Shown here: in pieces, positions 25,958 through 35,537 of the stretch
Layout of the letters: every line of letters begins with the position of its first letter
Position numbering within the stretch: the first letter of the stretch is position 1
Origin: Moraxellaceae bacterium AER2_44_116
GTDB lineage: Bacteria; Pseudomonadota; Gammaproteobacteria; Pseudomonadales; Moraxellaceae
Direction of reading: 5' to 3'
DNA length: 64,000 bases
Assembly: GCA_006546595.1 (NCBI GenBank)
Contig: VIAD01000006.1
Coordinates: 62,001-126,000, forward strand
The notes under the pieces: generated by a model
What the model was told of the DNA's origin: nothing
The model's database searches: none
The model's input: only the letters and a program-made list of their open reading frames with translations
Position numbers and translations under genes: made by a program

Positions 25958-26872
25958 ATGAAAATTGCTCAAAAAGCCTCGCAGAAAGGTTTAACGCTTA
26001 TCGAATTAATGATTTCTATGTCGTTGGGTTTGGTGGTTTCTATTGCGGCAGTACAACTGTTTATCACTGCGTTTTCCAGTTTTAATTTACAGCGCGGTTT
26101 AGGTGATGTGAGTGAAAATGGTCGCTTTGGCTTGGATTTTGTCGCCAAAAATATTAGCACGGCTCAATATGCCACGGGTAAGGTGGGTAAAGTTGTTAGT
26201 GCTATGCAAAAAAACATGAATCTGACCTCGCCTGAGGGAAGTGCAATTGTCACAGAGGTGTCGGAATTACCAGGTAGTCCCGTAGGTTTAGCGAGTTCTA
26301 ACGACAGTATTAACTTAGGGATTGGTGCGAGTGACCAATTAGTGACAAGAACATGGATTCCAACGGATGGCCCTGCCCAGCGTGACTGCGAGGGGAATGT
26401 GATTGTGATTCCAGCAGGTGCAGACGGCATTTATTCGGTTGCTCGTTATTTTTTGCGTGCAGATACAACCACAGGCTCAACATCGGCTTTGGCGTGTGAT
26501 GCGGGTACATATTCTGCGGGTGATGCAGCCATGCTTGGTTTTGGCGACGCGGGGATTGTGTTATTAAATGCAGTGGATAGTTTTCAAGTCTTATATGGTA
26601 TTTCTACTGATGCAACAACAATACCACCTGTTGTGGTTCGTTACGTGACCGCTGCTCAGTACTCAGCCTTGACAGTACCTCGCCCTAGAGTGGCAGCTAT
26701 TCGCTTAGGCGCATTAGTTCGCTCGTCCGATAGTGTGGGTAAACTTGTCGGGGGTTCGCCAACGGTGAATGTGTTGGATACGGTGATTACGGGTGCCAAT
26801 CAAGATGCTGCGGGTGCACAAATACTACGCCGCGTTTTTGTTAGTACGGTTGCTTTGCGAAATGCACTGTAA
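25958..26872 (+). CDS. pilW: Type IV minor pilin PilW
   Basis: Prepilin with cleavage after G11 ('QKGLTLIELMISMSLG'), Glu at +5, and 304 residues, the large size typical of PilW. 'RGLGDVSENGRFGLDFVAKNI' is the usual post-helix segment. Three bases separate it from pilV. Confidence 0.9.
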   Translation: MKIAQKASQKGLTLIELMISMSLGLVVSIAAVQLFITAFSSFNLQRGLGDVSENGRFGLDFVAKNISTAQYATGKVGKVVSAMQKNMNLTSPEGSAIVTEVSELPGSPVGLASSNDSINLGIGASDQLVTRTWIPTDGPAQRDCEGNVIVIPAGADGIYSVARYFLRADTTTGSTSALACDAGTYSAGDAAMLGFGDAGIVLLNAVDSFQVLYGISTDATTIPPVVVRYVTAAQYSALTVPRPRVAAIRLGALVRSSDSVGKLVGGSPTVNVLDTVITGANQDAAGAQILRRVFVSTVALRNAL

Positions 26873-26882
26873 GGGGAGCATT

Positions 26883-27590
26883 ATGTTAGTTGAACACTCG
26901 ATACAAAAAAATAAACAGCAGGGTGCAGCATTGATAGCGGTTTTAATTATCATCGTTGTCGTCACTATGCTTGGTATTACCGCAATGCGTATGGGTTTAA
27001 CAGGCTTAACAATTGCGACGAATAGCCAAATCGGTAACTTGTTGTTTCAAGCTGCTGACGATGGTTTAGTCAAAATGGAAGATGCCATTAGAGGCGGTGG
27101 TGCTAGCAATGCAAACATTGCTGCGGCAATGGACATCAATGGTATTTTAGGCGCAAAAGGCGGCGATGTTGCTTATTGTATTACCCCCCGTGCAGGTGCA
27201 ATGGTTGGAACGATAGCAGGTTTAACCGCAGGTGCATGTAATACAACAGTGTCAACCAATTATTTAAGTTCGCGTAACATTTCCATGGTACAAGTCAACT
27301 ATCGTCGCCGTACACAGAATGACGCAGATAGTAATTCAGGTATGGAAACCTTGACAAGCATGGGTACGGGTTCTAATCCAAATCCGCCAGATAGATTAAC
27401 TTTAACCTCTACGGCAGTGATGCCTAGCTTGGGTACAGCTTCTGAGTCGGTGATTAATAATTGTTTGAACAGTGGTGTCAGCGATGATGTGGATAATCCA
27501 GCTGATGTGACAATTACGGATTGCTTGACGGATGCTGGTGCGGTGTTTACGACGCATCAAGATGAATATGAACTCGGCTTTAGTTTTTAA
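26883..27590 (+). CDS. pilX: Type IV minor pilin PilX
   Basis: Prepilin-like protein with 'QQGAALIAVLIIIVVVTMLGITAMR': cleavage after G14, without a Glu at +5, as usual for PilX/GspK-type tip pilins. The ATG at 26883 follows AAGGGGAGCATT, a good ribosome-binding site; longer in-frame starts lie inside pilW. 235 residues; the C-terminal domain is divergent. Confidence 0.85.
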   Translation: MLVEHSIQKNKQQGAALIAVLIIIVVVTMLGITAMRMGLTGLTIATNSQIGNLLFQAADDGLVKMEDAIRGGGASNANIAAAMDINGILGAKGGDVAYCITPRAGAMVGTIAGLTAGACNTTVSTNYLSSRNISMVQVNYRRRTQNDADSNSGMETLTSMGTGSNPNPPDRLTLTSTAVMPSLGTASESVINNCLNSGVSDDVDNPADVTITDCLTDAGAVFTTHQDEYELGFSF

Positions 27591-27617
27591 GAATGCTTCT
27601 ATTTTGTGAGGTGGAAC

Positions 27618-30600
27618 GTGAATAACAACAATCAACATGTAGGCGTTATCGCAATGTTTAAGCGCAAAGTATTAGCATCGGCGATTTCTTTTGCTTATCT
27701 CAGTCTTGCGATTGCGCCCGTCTATGCCAGCGACACAGAAATTTATGTTAAAACAGATGATACCGCTCCCATCTCCCCAACGGTGATGATGATGTTTGAT
27801 ACATCGGGTAGTATGGACTGGTGTGTTGATAATGCCGCTAATACAAGCTGTTCAAATACTGCTAAAAAACGGATTAATGTTCTCAAAAAAGCGATGCAGC
27901 AAATTTTGCGGGGGGATGCAACCGTTAGCCCTGCCGTATCAGCCGCTCCCGGTTACATTAAAATGGGTTTGTCTCGTTATCATTCCACCAGTAGCAAAGG
28001 TGGTTATGTTTTATACCCAGCGCGGCCATTAGATGGATTAGTTCAACTCAACCCCAACGGCTATATTAATGCCATTGGAGCCACAGGCAATGCCGATGGT
28101 ATTCAAGGCACATCACAAGTCTTAACAGGCAATGAGTTAGCAATTGGTTCAAATGGTTCAGTCACTAACGTTGCAGGTTTTCAATTCGACCAAGTTGTTG
28201 TGCCTAAAGGAGCGGTCGTTAGCCGTGCGTATATCGAAGTCACCGCTTCACAAACGCAGTCAGGACCCGCGCAGTGGCATGTTGAGGCCGAAGATAGCGA
28301 TTCTGCCGCAGAGTACAGTGCGGGTTCAGCGATTAATGCGCGCACTTATACCGCAGCCTCTTCTGATGAGGATCAAATGCCCGATGCGTGGACCGCAGGA
28401 ACAAGATACCGTATCTCTGTGACTGATGCTATGAATCGCGTGGTGAACCGTGCAGGATGGTGTGGCGATAATGATGTCGCTTTTCGGGTCAGTAACGTCA
28501 ATGTTTCAGGCGTAACACCGACTCAACGTACTGCTTATTCGTATGATGGTGCGCCAACGGAAGCAGATCGTCCGAAATTAGTGGTTGAGTATTTGGTAAA
28601 TACCGAAAGCACAACTAGCTGTGCGATGGTTCCGCGTACCACGGTTATTTCATTAAGTAATAACGAAGATGACGTAACGTGGGGATCAACCAATACCACG
28701 ACTAAAGCCCTGCAAGCAGAGAGCAATCTCACGTTTAATAAAGTGACCTCAGGTGTGAAGCGAATAGTGGGCTTACGCTATCGAAATGTGCCGCTTCCTG
28801 CGAGTGCATCAGTACAAAGTGCGTATCTTAAAATTAAAGCACAAGTGAATGATACCAATGTCCAGTCCACCAGTGTCACAGCCTTTAACAGTAGCAATTT
28901 AGCGGCATTTTGTACTTCGACGAGCGCAAGTTCGTGTAGTACTGATTCAACCTTAAATGGGTTGCCTGTACATGCAGTGACGGCTTCTGAAGCAACATGG
29001 CGGCCAGCCAGCAATACGATTACACTCGATCAAGTGTATGCAATTCCTGTGACGGACGCTGTCAAAAAAGTCATCACCACTGCAGGCTGGGCATCGGGTA
29101 AAAGCATGGGCTTTAAGCTCAGTAATGCGGGCGGCACAACCAATAACACGGCCGCTTTTTATTCTCGTAATGCAGGTTCAACCAAAGCGGTGCAATTAGA
29201 AATCAATTGGCGTGAGCGTGTGACCGATTTACGTGGTGTGTTAACAGTGCGTGATGAGCTAGAAACGGCGGTCAACGCACTTTCCATTCCCAGTTCTACA
29301 CCATTGGGCGCAGCCTATGCAGAAGCAGCACGTTATTTATATGGTATGACACCTAAAAATACGGGTGGCGCGCCATTAGACTACGATGCGCGAGCTGTAA
29401 CCAGTCCTGTCGCAGCGGCAGCAGGTCTAGAATATATTTCACCGATTCCTGAAGAAGATAAATGTTCTGCCAATTATATCTTCTTGTTAACAGACGGTGA
29501 GCCAACAGAAGATGGCGCGGTAAAAGAAAATATCACCGAAATTACAGGTGCAACCTGTACAACCAGTACGAATGTTTCTACCAAAAACTGGCAGTGCATG
29601 ACCAAATTGGCACAGTATAACAATACGGCAACCAATCGTTTGACCAAGCCTATTCGTACAAATACCGTGATTTTAGGGCCGTTGGATAGTGCGCGAACCA
29701 ATATGATGGCGATAGCAGCGGCAGGCGGTGGCTCATTCTATGAAGCTCAAAATACCGCCGCATTAGTCAATGCGATTAGTAACACGCTGAGTGATGCCTC
29801 CAACCGTAGTGGTACTTTAGCTGCACCAGGTGTCGCGGTTAACCAAATTAACCGTTTGAATCACTTGAATCAATTGTACTATGCCGTGTTTGAGCCAAAT
29901 ATCACTTATCGTTGGGATGGTAATCTAAAACGCTATCGTTTAAGCGACAGTGGTAACGCTATTATGGATAATACGTCCCCCGATCCAGTTAACGCCGTTG
30001 ACCCAACGACGGGATTATTTAAAGAAGGTACTCAAAGTTTTTGGAGCGCAACGCCTGATGGCGCACAAGCCACCGCAGGTGGAGCTGCCAGTGTGTTGCC
30101 AGAGCCTGATGCGCGTAAAATGTACACATTTATGGGCAGTTTAGCGACTACCAATGCCCCGTTGACTCCCATTGCTTTTGGCGAACCGTTTAATACCAAT
30201 GCAAAAACAAAAATGGGGTTAAGTACCAGTGCCAGCGATGACGTTATCTTTAAAAATCTCATCAACTGGTATAGAGGTTACGCCATTTCTTCGTTAAGCC
30301 CAACATTAGTGGATGTTACGTCGCCAAGTGTCGGGCGTAATCAACAATTGGGCGCAGCCTTACATTCACAACCTATTTTAATCAACTATGGTTATACAGG
30401 GCCGCTTTCTACGGCCAGCGATGTCAACAATCAATTGAACTATGTGTTCTTTAGCACATTGGGCGGCACATTACATGCGGTGAATGCGAATACAGGTGCA
30501 GAAGTATTTAGCTTTATTCCTGGCGAAAAACTGAATACATTGCGCCCTCAATTTGAGAACACATTGCAAATTGTTCCTGAGTTTGGCATGGATTTAACAT

Positions 30601-31913
30601 GGACGTATTATCGTAAAGATGCGGACTCAAATAGCCAAATTGGAACAGGTGACAAGGTGTATTTGTATGGTGGTATGCGTATGGGAGGCAGTAACTACTA
30701 TGCGCTTGATGTGACAAAAATTGATGCACCATCGTTGTTGTTTGCCATTCAGGGTGGTACTGGTAAATATCTCAGCATGGGGCAAACATGGTCCCAGCCA
30801 GTCACCGCATCGGTCAAAATCAGTGGTATTAACCGCCCAGTGATTGTTTTTGGTGGCGGATATGACCCACGCCATGAAGTTGCAGGACAGTTTTTTACAG
30901 GTAATGATTTAGGTAACCAGTTATATATTGTTGATGCGTTGACGGGTGAGTACTTGTGGTCGGCCAGTGGTAACAGTGGCGATGGTGCAACGATGACTGT
31001 GCCTAGTATGCAATTTAGTGTACCGAGTCAACCCAAAGTCATTGATTTGGACGGTGACGGTGCCGCCGATCACATTTACTTTGGTGATTTAGGTGGTCAA
31101 GTGTTCCGTATTGACTTCTCAAAAACGGCAACAAGCACGACGAATTTAGTCAAGCGTGTCAAACTATTTGCTAAGTTAGGTCAAACGGCAATTTCTTCAC
31201 TCCTAGAGCAACATCGTTTCTATGAGCAGCCAGAAGTTGCCGTGTTCAAGGATACGAATGGTAAATTCTTTACCACGGTTGCCATGGGCTCAGGTTATCG
31301 TAGCCATCCGTTAAACTTGCAAACAGACGATAACTTCTTTGTGTTATTTGATTATGATACAGGGCGGAAAAACTTACTGACCATGACTCCAGCGCAAGAA
31401 GCGGCGGTAGAAACGGCAGATGGTGTTGGTGGTTTACAGGCCGTGATTACGAAAACCAATTTAGCCAGTCTCAATTTGAATAGTTCTGCTGATGCGGTAA
31501 CAACAGGTAAAAAAGGTTGGTATATTGACTTACCAGAATCGGGTGAAAAATCTTTAGCGAGCGGCATGATTTTCCAAAATCGCTTAACGTTTACCACCTA
31601 CGTTCCAAGTACAGGAACGAATAACTGCCAGCCTGTTGTAGGTAAGTCCAAATTGTATTCCATGTGTATGCCTTATGGTGGCACATGTGGAGCAACGAGT
31701 AGTGTCACGGATCGTGTTGTTAATCCGAATGTGATGTCGGGTATTAGTGGTAAGTCACAACTCCTGATGGTGATAAACGAGGATGGCGAGTACGAGCAAC
31801 GATTATTAACAGGAACGAATGTTTCGCCACCGCCTGGCGGTTCTTCAACACAAGTTCCCGTGTTGACACCTTCACAGCGTTGGCGCGAAAAGACACGTAA
31901 TCCTGCCAATTAG
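27618..31913 (+). CDS. pilY1: Type IV pilus tip adhesin PilY1 with split vWA domain
   Basis: Calcium-dependent pilus tip adhesin/mechanosensor, about 1431 residues. Order: signal peptide to 'PVYASD'; start of a von Willebrand A domain with MIDAS D61-T-S-G-S65; two beta-sandwich-like repeats (about residues 170-330 and 340-535) each ending in a 'VTDAM/VK..V..AGW' plus 'F+.SN' pattern; the rest of the vWA domain with 'TPLGAAYAEA' (about 560) and 'FLLTDGEPTE' (about 624); then the C-terminal beta-propeller with the calcium loop 'DLDGDGAAD' (about 1142). The GTG at 27618 has GAGG six bases upstream. Confidence 0.93.
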   Translation: MNNNNQHVGVIAMFKRKVLASAISFAYLSLAIAPVYASDTEIYVKTDDTAPISPTVMMMFDTSGSMDWCVDNAANTSCSNTAKKRINVLKKAMQQILRGDATVSPAVSAAPGYIKMGLSRYHSTSSKGGYVLYPARPLDGLVQLNPNGYINAIGATGNADGIQGTSQVLTGNELAIGSNGSVTNVAGFQFDQVVVPKGAVVSRAYIEVTASQTQSGPAQWHVEAEDSDSAAEYSAGSAINARTYTAASSDEDQMPDAWTAGTRYRISVTDAMNRVVNRAGWCGDNDVAFRVSNVNVSGVTPTQRTAYSYDGAPTEADRPKLVVEYLVNTESTTSCAMVPRTTVISLSNNEDDVTWGSTNTTTKALQAESNLTFNKVTSGVKRIVGLRYRNVPLPASASVQSAYLKIKAQVNDTNVQSTSVTAFNSSNLAAFCTSTSASSCSTDSTLNGLPVHAVTASEATWRPASNTITLDQVYAIPVTDAVKKVITTAGWASGKSMGFKLSNAGGTTNNTAAFYSRNAGSTKAVQLEINWRERVTDLRGVLTVRDELETAVNALSIPSSTPLGAAYAEAARYLYGMTPKNTGGAPLDYDARAVTSPVAAAAGLEYISPIPEEDKCSANYIFLLTDGEPTEDGAVKENITEITGATCTTSTNVSTKNWQCMTKLAQYNNTATNRLTKPIRTNTVILGPLDSARTNMMAIAAAGGGSFYEAQNTAALVNAISNTLSDASNRSGTLAAPGVAVNQINRLNHLNQLYYAVFEPNITYRWDGNLKRYRLSDSGNAIMDNTSPDPVNAVDPTTGLFKEGTQSFWSATPDGAQATAGGAASVLPEPDARKMYTFMGSLATTNAPLTPIAFGEPFNTNAKTKMGLSTSASDDVIFKNLINWYRGYAISSLSPTLVDVTSPSVGRNQQLGAALHSQPILINYGYTGPLSTASDVNNQLNYVFFSTLGGTLHAVNANTGAEVFSFIPGEKLNTLRPQFENTLQIVPEFGMDLTWTYYRKDADSNSQIGTGDKVYLYGGMRMGGSNYYALDVTKIDAPSLLFAIQGGTGKYLSMGQTWSQPVTASVKISGINRPVIVFGGGYDPRHEVAGQFFTGNDLGNQLYIVDALTGEYLWSASGNSGDGATMTVPSMQFSVPSQPKVIDLDGDGAADHIYFGDLGGQVFRIDFSKTATSTTNLVKRVKLFAKLGQTAISSLLEQHRFYEQPEVAVFKDTNGKFFTTVAMGSGYRSHPLNLQTDDNFFVLFDYDTGRKNLLTMTPAQEAAVETADGVGGLQAVITKTNLASLNLNSSADAVTTGKKGWYIDLPESGEKSLASGMIFQNRLTFTTYVPSTGTNNCQPVVGKSKLYSMCMPYGGTCGATSSVTDRVVNPNVMSGISGKSQLLMVINEDGEYEQRLLTGTNVSPPPGGSSTQVPVLTPSQRWREKTRNPAN

Positions 31914-31931
31914 TACGACACCACAAACTAA

Positions 31932-31957
31932 AGCAGACGACAGGTACGTTGTCTGCT
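31932..31957 (+). terminator. Stem-loop between pilY1 and pilE
   Basis: AGCAGACgAC / GTtGTCTGCT arms (9 of 10 pairs) around AGGTAC. No strong U-run, so it may be an attenuator or RNA-processing stem that adjusts pilE expression within the operon. Confidence 0.55.
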
Positions 31958-31973
31958 CTTTGGGAGATTAAAT

Positions 31974-32447
31974 ATGTATAAAAAGAATCAAGGCTTTACG
32001 CTGATTGAGTTGATGGTGGTAGTTGCCATTATTGCCGTATTAATGGCGATTGCGATGCCCATGTATCAACAAACAGTGATTCGTAATAATCGCGTGGCAG
32101 TACAAGCCGAAATGATGAAAGCATCAGGGTTATTAGAGCGTTATAAAGCACGTCAATTAACTTATACGGGTGCAAATTTTACAGGGCTAGGAATGTCCAC
32201 TACCGCAACAACAACGCTTAATTTCCCTTATGCGGGTACGCCTAATTATACCTTAACCTTAACGTTACCTACGATTAATTCATGGCAGATAAGAGCCACG
32301 CCTATTAATCGACAAGCAACGGCAAACGATGGAGCGTTAGTTTTGGATAGCTTTGGTCGTCAATGTTGGAGTTATAATAACAACGCGGGCTGTTCAACCG
32401 TCGCAAATCTATCTGACCCCGCTTTGGCATGGAGTACTACTCGCTAA
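31974..32447 (+). CDS. pilE: Type IV pilin PilE
   Basis: 157-residue prepilin with G7|F8 site, Glu12 at +5 and a canonical N-terminal helix 'FTLIELMVVVAIIAVLMAIAMP'. The C-terminal part has two Cys (C-W-S...G-C-S) that can form the D-loop disulfide. GGGAGATTAAAT precedes the ATG. Position after pilY1 fits the minor pilin PilE rather than the major subunit PilA, which is not in the window. Confidence 0.88.
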   Translation: MYKKNQGFTLIELMVVVAIIAVLMAIAMPMYQQTVIRNNRVAVQAEMMKASGLLERYKARQLTYTGANFTGLGMSTTATTTLNFPYAGTPNYTLTLTLPTINSWQIRATPINRQATANDGALVLDSFGRQCWSYNNNAGCSTVANLSDPALAWSTTR

Positions 32448-32448
32448 G

Positions 32449-33006
32449 TTAGGGACAAATAATTGGAATTCCCTGACTGTTTTCATGAATGCCATCGCCA
32501 TTAATGTCACGCGATAGTCTGGCTCTACCTCCTCGATTGATGACGACTTGTCGGCGATAGAGCGGGTCAGAGTCCTGACGGCAATAAGTGAATGTGCCAT
32601 TACTCGCAAGTGTTGTACCAAAACTTTCAATAACGACGCGATTTCCACTAAAGCCACTCCAAGTCAGGGTAGCTTGTTTTAAGTTAAATGTCACAAACTG
32701 CAAAATACGATCATTACTGTCCACAACTCCGTTACGATTACCGTCTTCCATGACTAATGCCCCTCGCGACCAATTGCCATCACAATGAAAGGTGTCAGTA
32801 CTGCCACAAATCGTGAGTGCACGATGGCTTCGTAAGGCATAGTTTCTACCAAAACTGATCAATTCTTGTAAACTATAGGCAATATTTCGGGCTTCTAATG
32901 TTTTGATGAGTGCGGAGTAGGAAGGTAGGGCAACGCTTATCGCAACGGCAGAAATAGCAGCAATAACCAATATTTCAACCAGCGTAAAACCGCGTGAATG
33001 ACGCAT
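32449..33006 (-). CDS. fimT: FimT/GspH-like minor pilin
   Basis: 185-residue prepilin with G6|F7 and Glu11 ('SRGFTLVEILVIAAIS') and a GspH-type domain. It carries Asp/Asn-rich turns 'DGNRNGVVDSND' and 'DINGDGIHE' that resemble calcium-binding loops and occur in other GspH/FimT proteins. Convergent with pilE, stop codons one base apart. FimT proteins act as accessory pilins, in some species binding DNA for uptake. Confidence 0.85.
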   Translation of the reverse strand: MRHSRGFTLVEILVIAAISAVAISVALPSYSALIKTLEARNIAYSLQELISFGRNYALRSHRALTICGSTDTFHCDGNWSRGALVMEDGNRNGVVDSNDRILQFVTFNLKQATLTWSGFSGNRVVIESFGTTLASNGTFTYCRQDSDPLYRRQVVINRGGRARLSRDINGDGIHENSQGIPIICP

Positions 33007-33083
33007 AGTAAAGTCCTTTTTTGAGTGTGTTTATCCATAAAACGAGTGTTATTCTAACTATTAATTAAAGTGAGTCAAGAAAA

Positions 33084-34166
33084 ATGGAGATCGTTATTGT
33101 CGGCGGTGGAGTGATGGGATTGCTCAGTGCTTTGGTGTTAGTGCAGGCCAATTGTAAAGTCACTATTCTTGAAAAAAATGCAGGGGCATTAGAGTCATCA
33201 TGGGCGGGTGGCGGAATTGTCTCCCCGATGTATCCGTGGCGTTATCCTCCTGTTGTTACCGCACTAGCGCAATGGGCGCAAGCAGAATATCCGCGTTTGG
33301 CTCAACAGTTATTGGCGATGACGGGCATTAATATCGAATTAAATGCCTGTGGTATGTTGATGTTAGACGCTGAAGATCAACGTGATGCACTGGTGTGGGG
33401 AAAACAATATCAACAACAAATCATGCCGTTATCAACAACACAAATTCATGAGTTGTCGCCATTATTAGCCGAATTTTCGACAGGACTGTGGTTGCCACAT
33501 ATTGCTAATGTGAGAAATCCACGTTTATTGCAGGCGTTAGTCAATGCGGTTGATTGCTTGGGAGTGCAGCGTATCAATCATGCAGAGGTCGTTTGTTGGC
33601 ATACTCAGCAGAACTACGTCACCGCACTTGAAACGCGTGATGGTAAAAAATATGCCGCCGATGCTTTTGTGATGACCGCAGGGGCATGGACGGGAAAATT
33701 ATTGACATCACTCGATGCTTCTTTAGCGATGCCCGTCAAGCCAATCAAAGGTCAGATGATTTTATATAAATTGCCCAAACAAGTGCTATCGCAAATCGTC
33801 TTACATCAAGGGCATTATTTAATTCCTCGACAAGACGGTCATATTTTGTGTGGTTCAACCTTAGAAGATACGGGCTTTGAAAAACAGACGACCGAAGAAG
33901 CGATGCAGTTATTAAAAAAATCGGCTAAGCGAATATTGCCGCTATTAGCCAACGAATCACCTGTCGGACATTGGGCAGGTTTGCGCCCCGCATCACCGAA
34001 TGGCATTCCGTTTATTGGTCGCATGCCACAGTTTAAAAATGTATGGATTAATGCGGGACAATTTCGCAATGGTTTAGTGCTTGCACCCGCATCGGCTAAC
34101 TTATTAGCCGATTTGATATTAGAACGTGAGCCTTTTGTTAATCCAGATCCTTATCAAGTGCTTTGA
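33084..34166 (+). CDS. thiO: Glycine oxidase ThiO
   Basis: FAD enzyme that converts glycine to dehydroglycine for the thiazole ring of thiamine. N-terminal 'IVIVGGGVMGLLSALVL' dinucleotide-binding motif, 'ESSWAGGGIVSPMYPWRY' and C-terminal 'GLRPASPNGIPFIGR' are family-typical; 360 residues. No thiS/thiG is adjacent and no TPP riboswitch is seen upstream. Its 3' end overlaps pilR by 13 bases on opposite strands. Confidence 0.92.
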   Translation: MEIVIVGGGVMGLLSALVLVQANCKVTILEKNAGALESSWAGGGIVSPMYPWRYPPVVTALAQWAQAEYPRLAQQLLAMTGINIELNACGMLMLDAEDQRDALVWGKQYQQQIMPLSTTQIHELSPLLAEFSTGLWLPHIANVRNPRLLQALVNAVDCLGVQRINHAEVVCWHTQQNYVTALETRDGKKYAADAFVMTAGAWTGKLLTSLDASLAMPVKPIKGQMILYKLPKQVLSQIVLHQGHYLIPRQDGHILCGSTLEDTGFEKQTTEEAMQLLKKSAKRILPLLANESPVGHWAGLRPASPNGIPFIGRMPQFKNVWINAGQFRNGLVLAPASANLLADLILEREPFVNPDPYQVL

Positions 34167-35533
34167 TCGTCGCTTTCGTCATCGCTGCTATCATCGTCTA
34201 GGCCAAGCTTTTTCAGGCGATAACGTAATGAACGAAAGCTCATGCCGAGTTTTTTGGCAGCGGCGGTGCGATTCCAGCGCGTATCGTCCAACGCTTTAAC
34301 AATCAGATTTTTTTCGATGTTAACAAGATAATCCTCTAAAGAATCGTTACCTGTATTTGTCGTGAACGAGGGTAAATTGGATGCGTTTGCCGATTGCTCA
34401 GGCAGTTGTAAGTGTTCGGGTAGGATTTCTTGACCTTCGCATAAGGTGAGCGCACGTTCAAGAATATTTTGTAACTCACGAACATTACCGGGAAAGCTAT
34501 AACGTTTGAGTGCTGTCTGTGAGCTGGCACTGAGCTTAGGTTGAGTAATACCCCATTCCGCACTGAGTTTAGTGAGAAAGGTATTTGCGAGATAAATAAT
34601 ATCATCACCGCGATCACGTAACGGGGGAATACGTGCTTGAATGACATTGATCCGATAAAACAAATCTTGACGGAATCGACCTGCGGCCACTTCAGCCGCT
34701 AAATCTTTGTGGGTAGCACTCAGTAAGCGTACATTAACTGAAATTTCTTTAGCATGGCCAATAGGACGAATCGTCTTTTCTTGAATAGCCCGTAATAGCT
34801 TTACTTGCATGGTTAATGGTAAGTCGGCGACTTCATCTAAAAATAACGTCCCTTCATGCGCTGCTTGAAATAGTCCTTGTTTGTCTTCAGTCGCACCCGT
34901 GAAACTGCCTTTTTTATGACCGAAAAACTCACTTTCCATTAATTCAGAAGGAATTGCGCCACAGTTGACAGGAATAAATGGTTTTTCAACACGAGGGCCA
35001 AAGTCATGGATTAGTCGGGCAACGACCTCTTTACCCGTTCCTGACTCGCCACTGATATACACGGGAGCTTGGCTACGCGCTAGTTTGCGAATGGTTTCTT
35101 TTAGCTCAATCATACTGGCAGACTGACCCAATAAACGGCTATCTTCTTCGGCTTTTAGTGGTGCAGGTTGTGCTAATTTAACAGCATTACGAATTAAATC
35201 ACGTAGGCGGCTTAACTCTACAGGTTTTGAGACAAAATCAAATGCCCCTGTTTTTAGTGCAGTAACCGCCATTTCCATACTGCCATACGCCGTAATGACG
35301 GCAACAGGCGTTTGTGGATATAATTTTTGAATGGTTTGGACAATTTCTAAGCCGCTACCATCAGGCAAGTGCATATCCGTGAGGCATAATTGAAACGTTT
35401 CTTTTTTCAGTAGTGATAACGCACTACTGACGCAGTCGGCACTACGACATTCAATATTCATCCGTTCCAGCGTAATCTCTAATAATTCACGAATATCGGG
35501 TTCATCATCAATAATAAGTGCCAGTGTTGTCAT
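34154..35533 (-). CDS. pilR: Sigma-54 response regulator PilR
   Basis: Activates pilin transcription with sigma-54. Receiver domain with phospho-acceptor D53 and K103; AAA+ domain with Walker A 'GESGTGKE' (162-169) and the sigma-54 contact loop GSFTGA (209-214); C-terminal Fis-type helix-turn-helix 'RTAAAKKLGMSFRSLRYRLKKLG'. The ATG at 35533, four bases after the pilS stop, gives 459 residues; upstream in-frame codons lie inside pilS. Target promoters such as pilA are not in the window. Confidence 0.95.
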   Translation of the reverse strand: MTTLALIIDDEPDIRELLEITLERMNIECRSADCVSSALSLLKKETFQLCLTDMHLPDGSGLEIVQTIQKLYPQTPVAVITAYGSMEMAVTALKTGAFDFVSKPVELSRLRDLIRNAVKLAQPAPLKAEEDSRLLGQSASMIELKETIRKLARSQAPVYISGESGTGKEVVARLIHDFGPRVEKPFIPVNCGAIPSELMESEFFGHKKGSFTGATEDKQGLFQAAHEGTLFLDEVADLPLTMQVKLLRAIQEKTIRPIGHAKEISVNVRLLSATHKDLAAEVAAGRFRQDLFYRINVIQARIPPLRDRGDDIIYLANTFLTKLSAEWGITQPKLSASSQTALKRYSFPGNVRELQNILERALTLCEGQEILPEHLQLPEQSANASNLPSFTTNTGNDSLEDYLVNIEKNLIVKALDDTRWNRTAAAKKLGMSFRSLRYRLKKLGLDDDSSDDESDDQST

Positions 35534-35537
35534 GATA

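Noticed and set aside
33007..33083. TPP riboswitch upstream of thiO
   Set aside because: The gap is only 77 bases and lacks the CUGAGA and ACCUGA elements.
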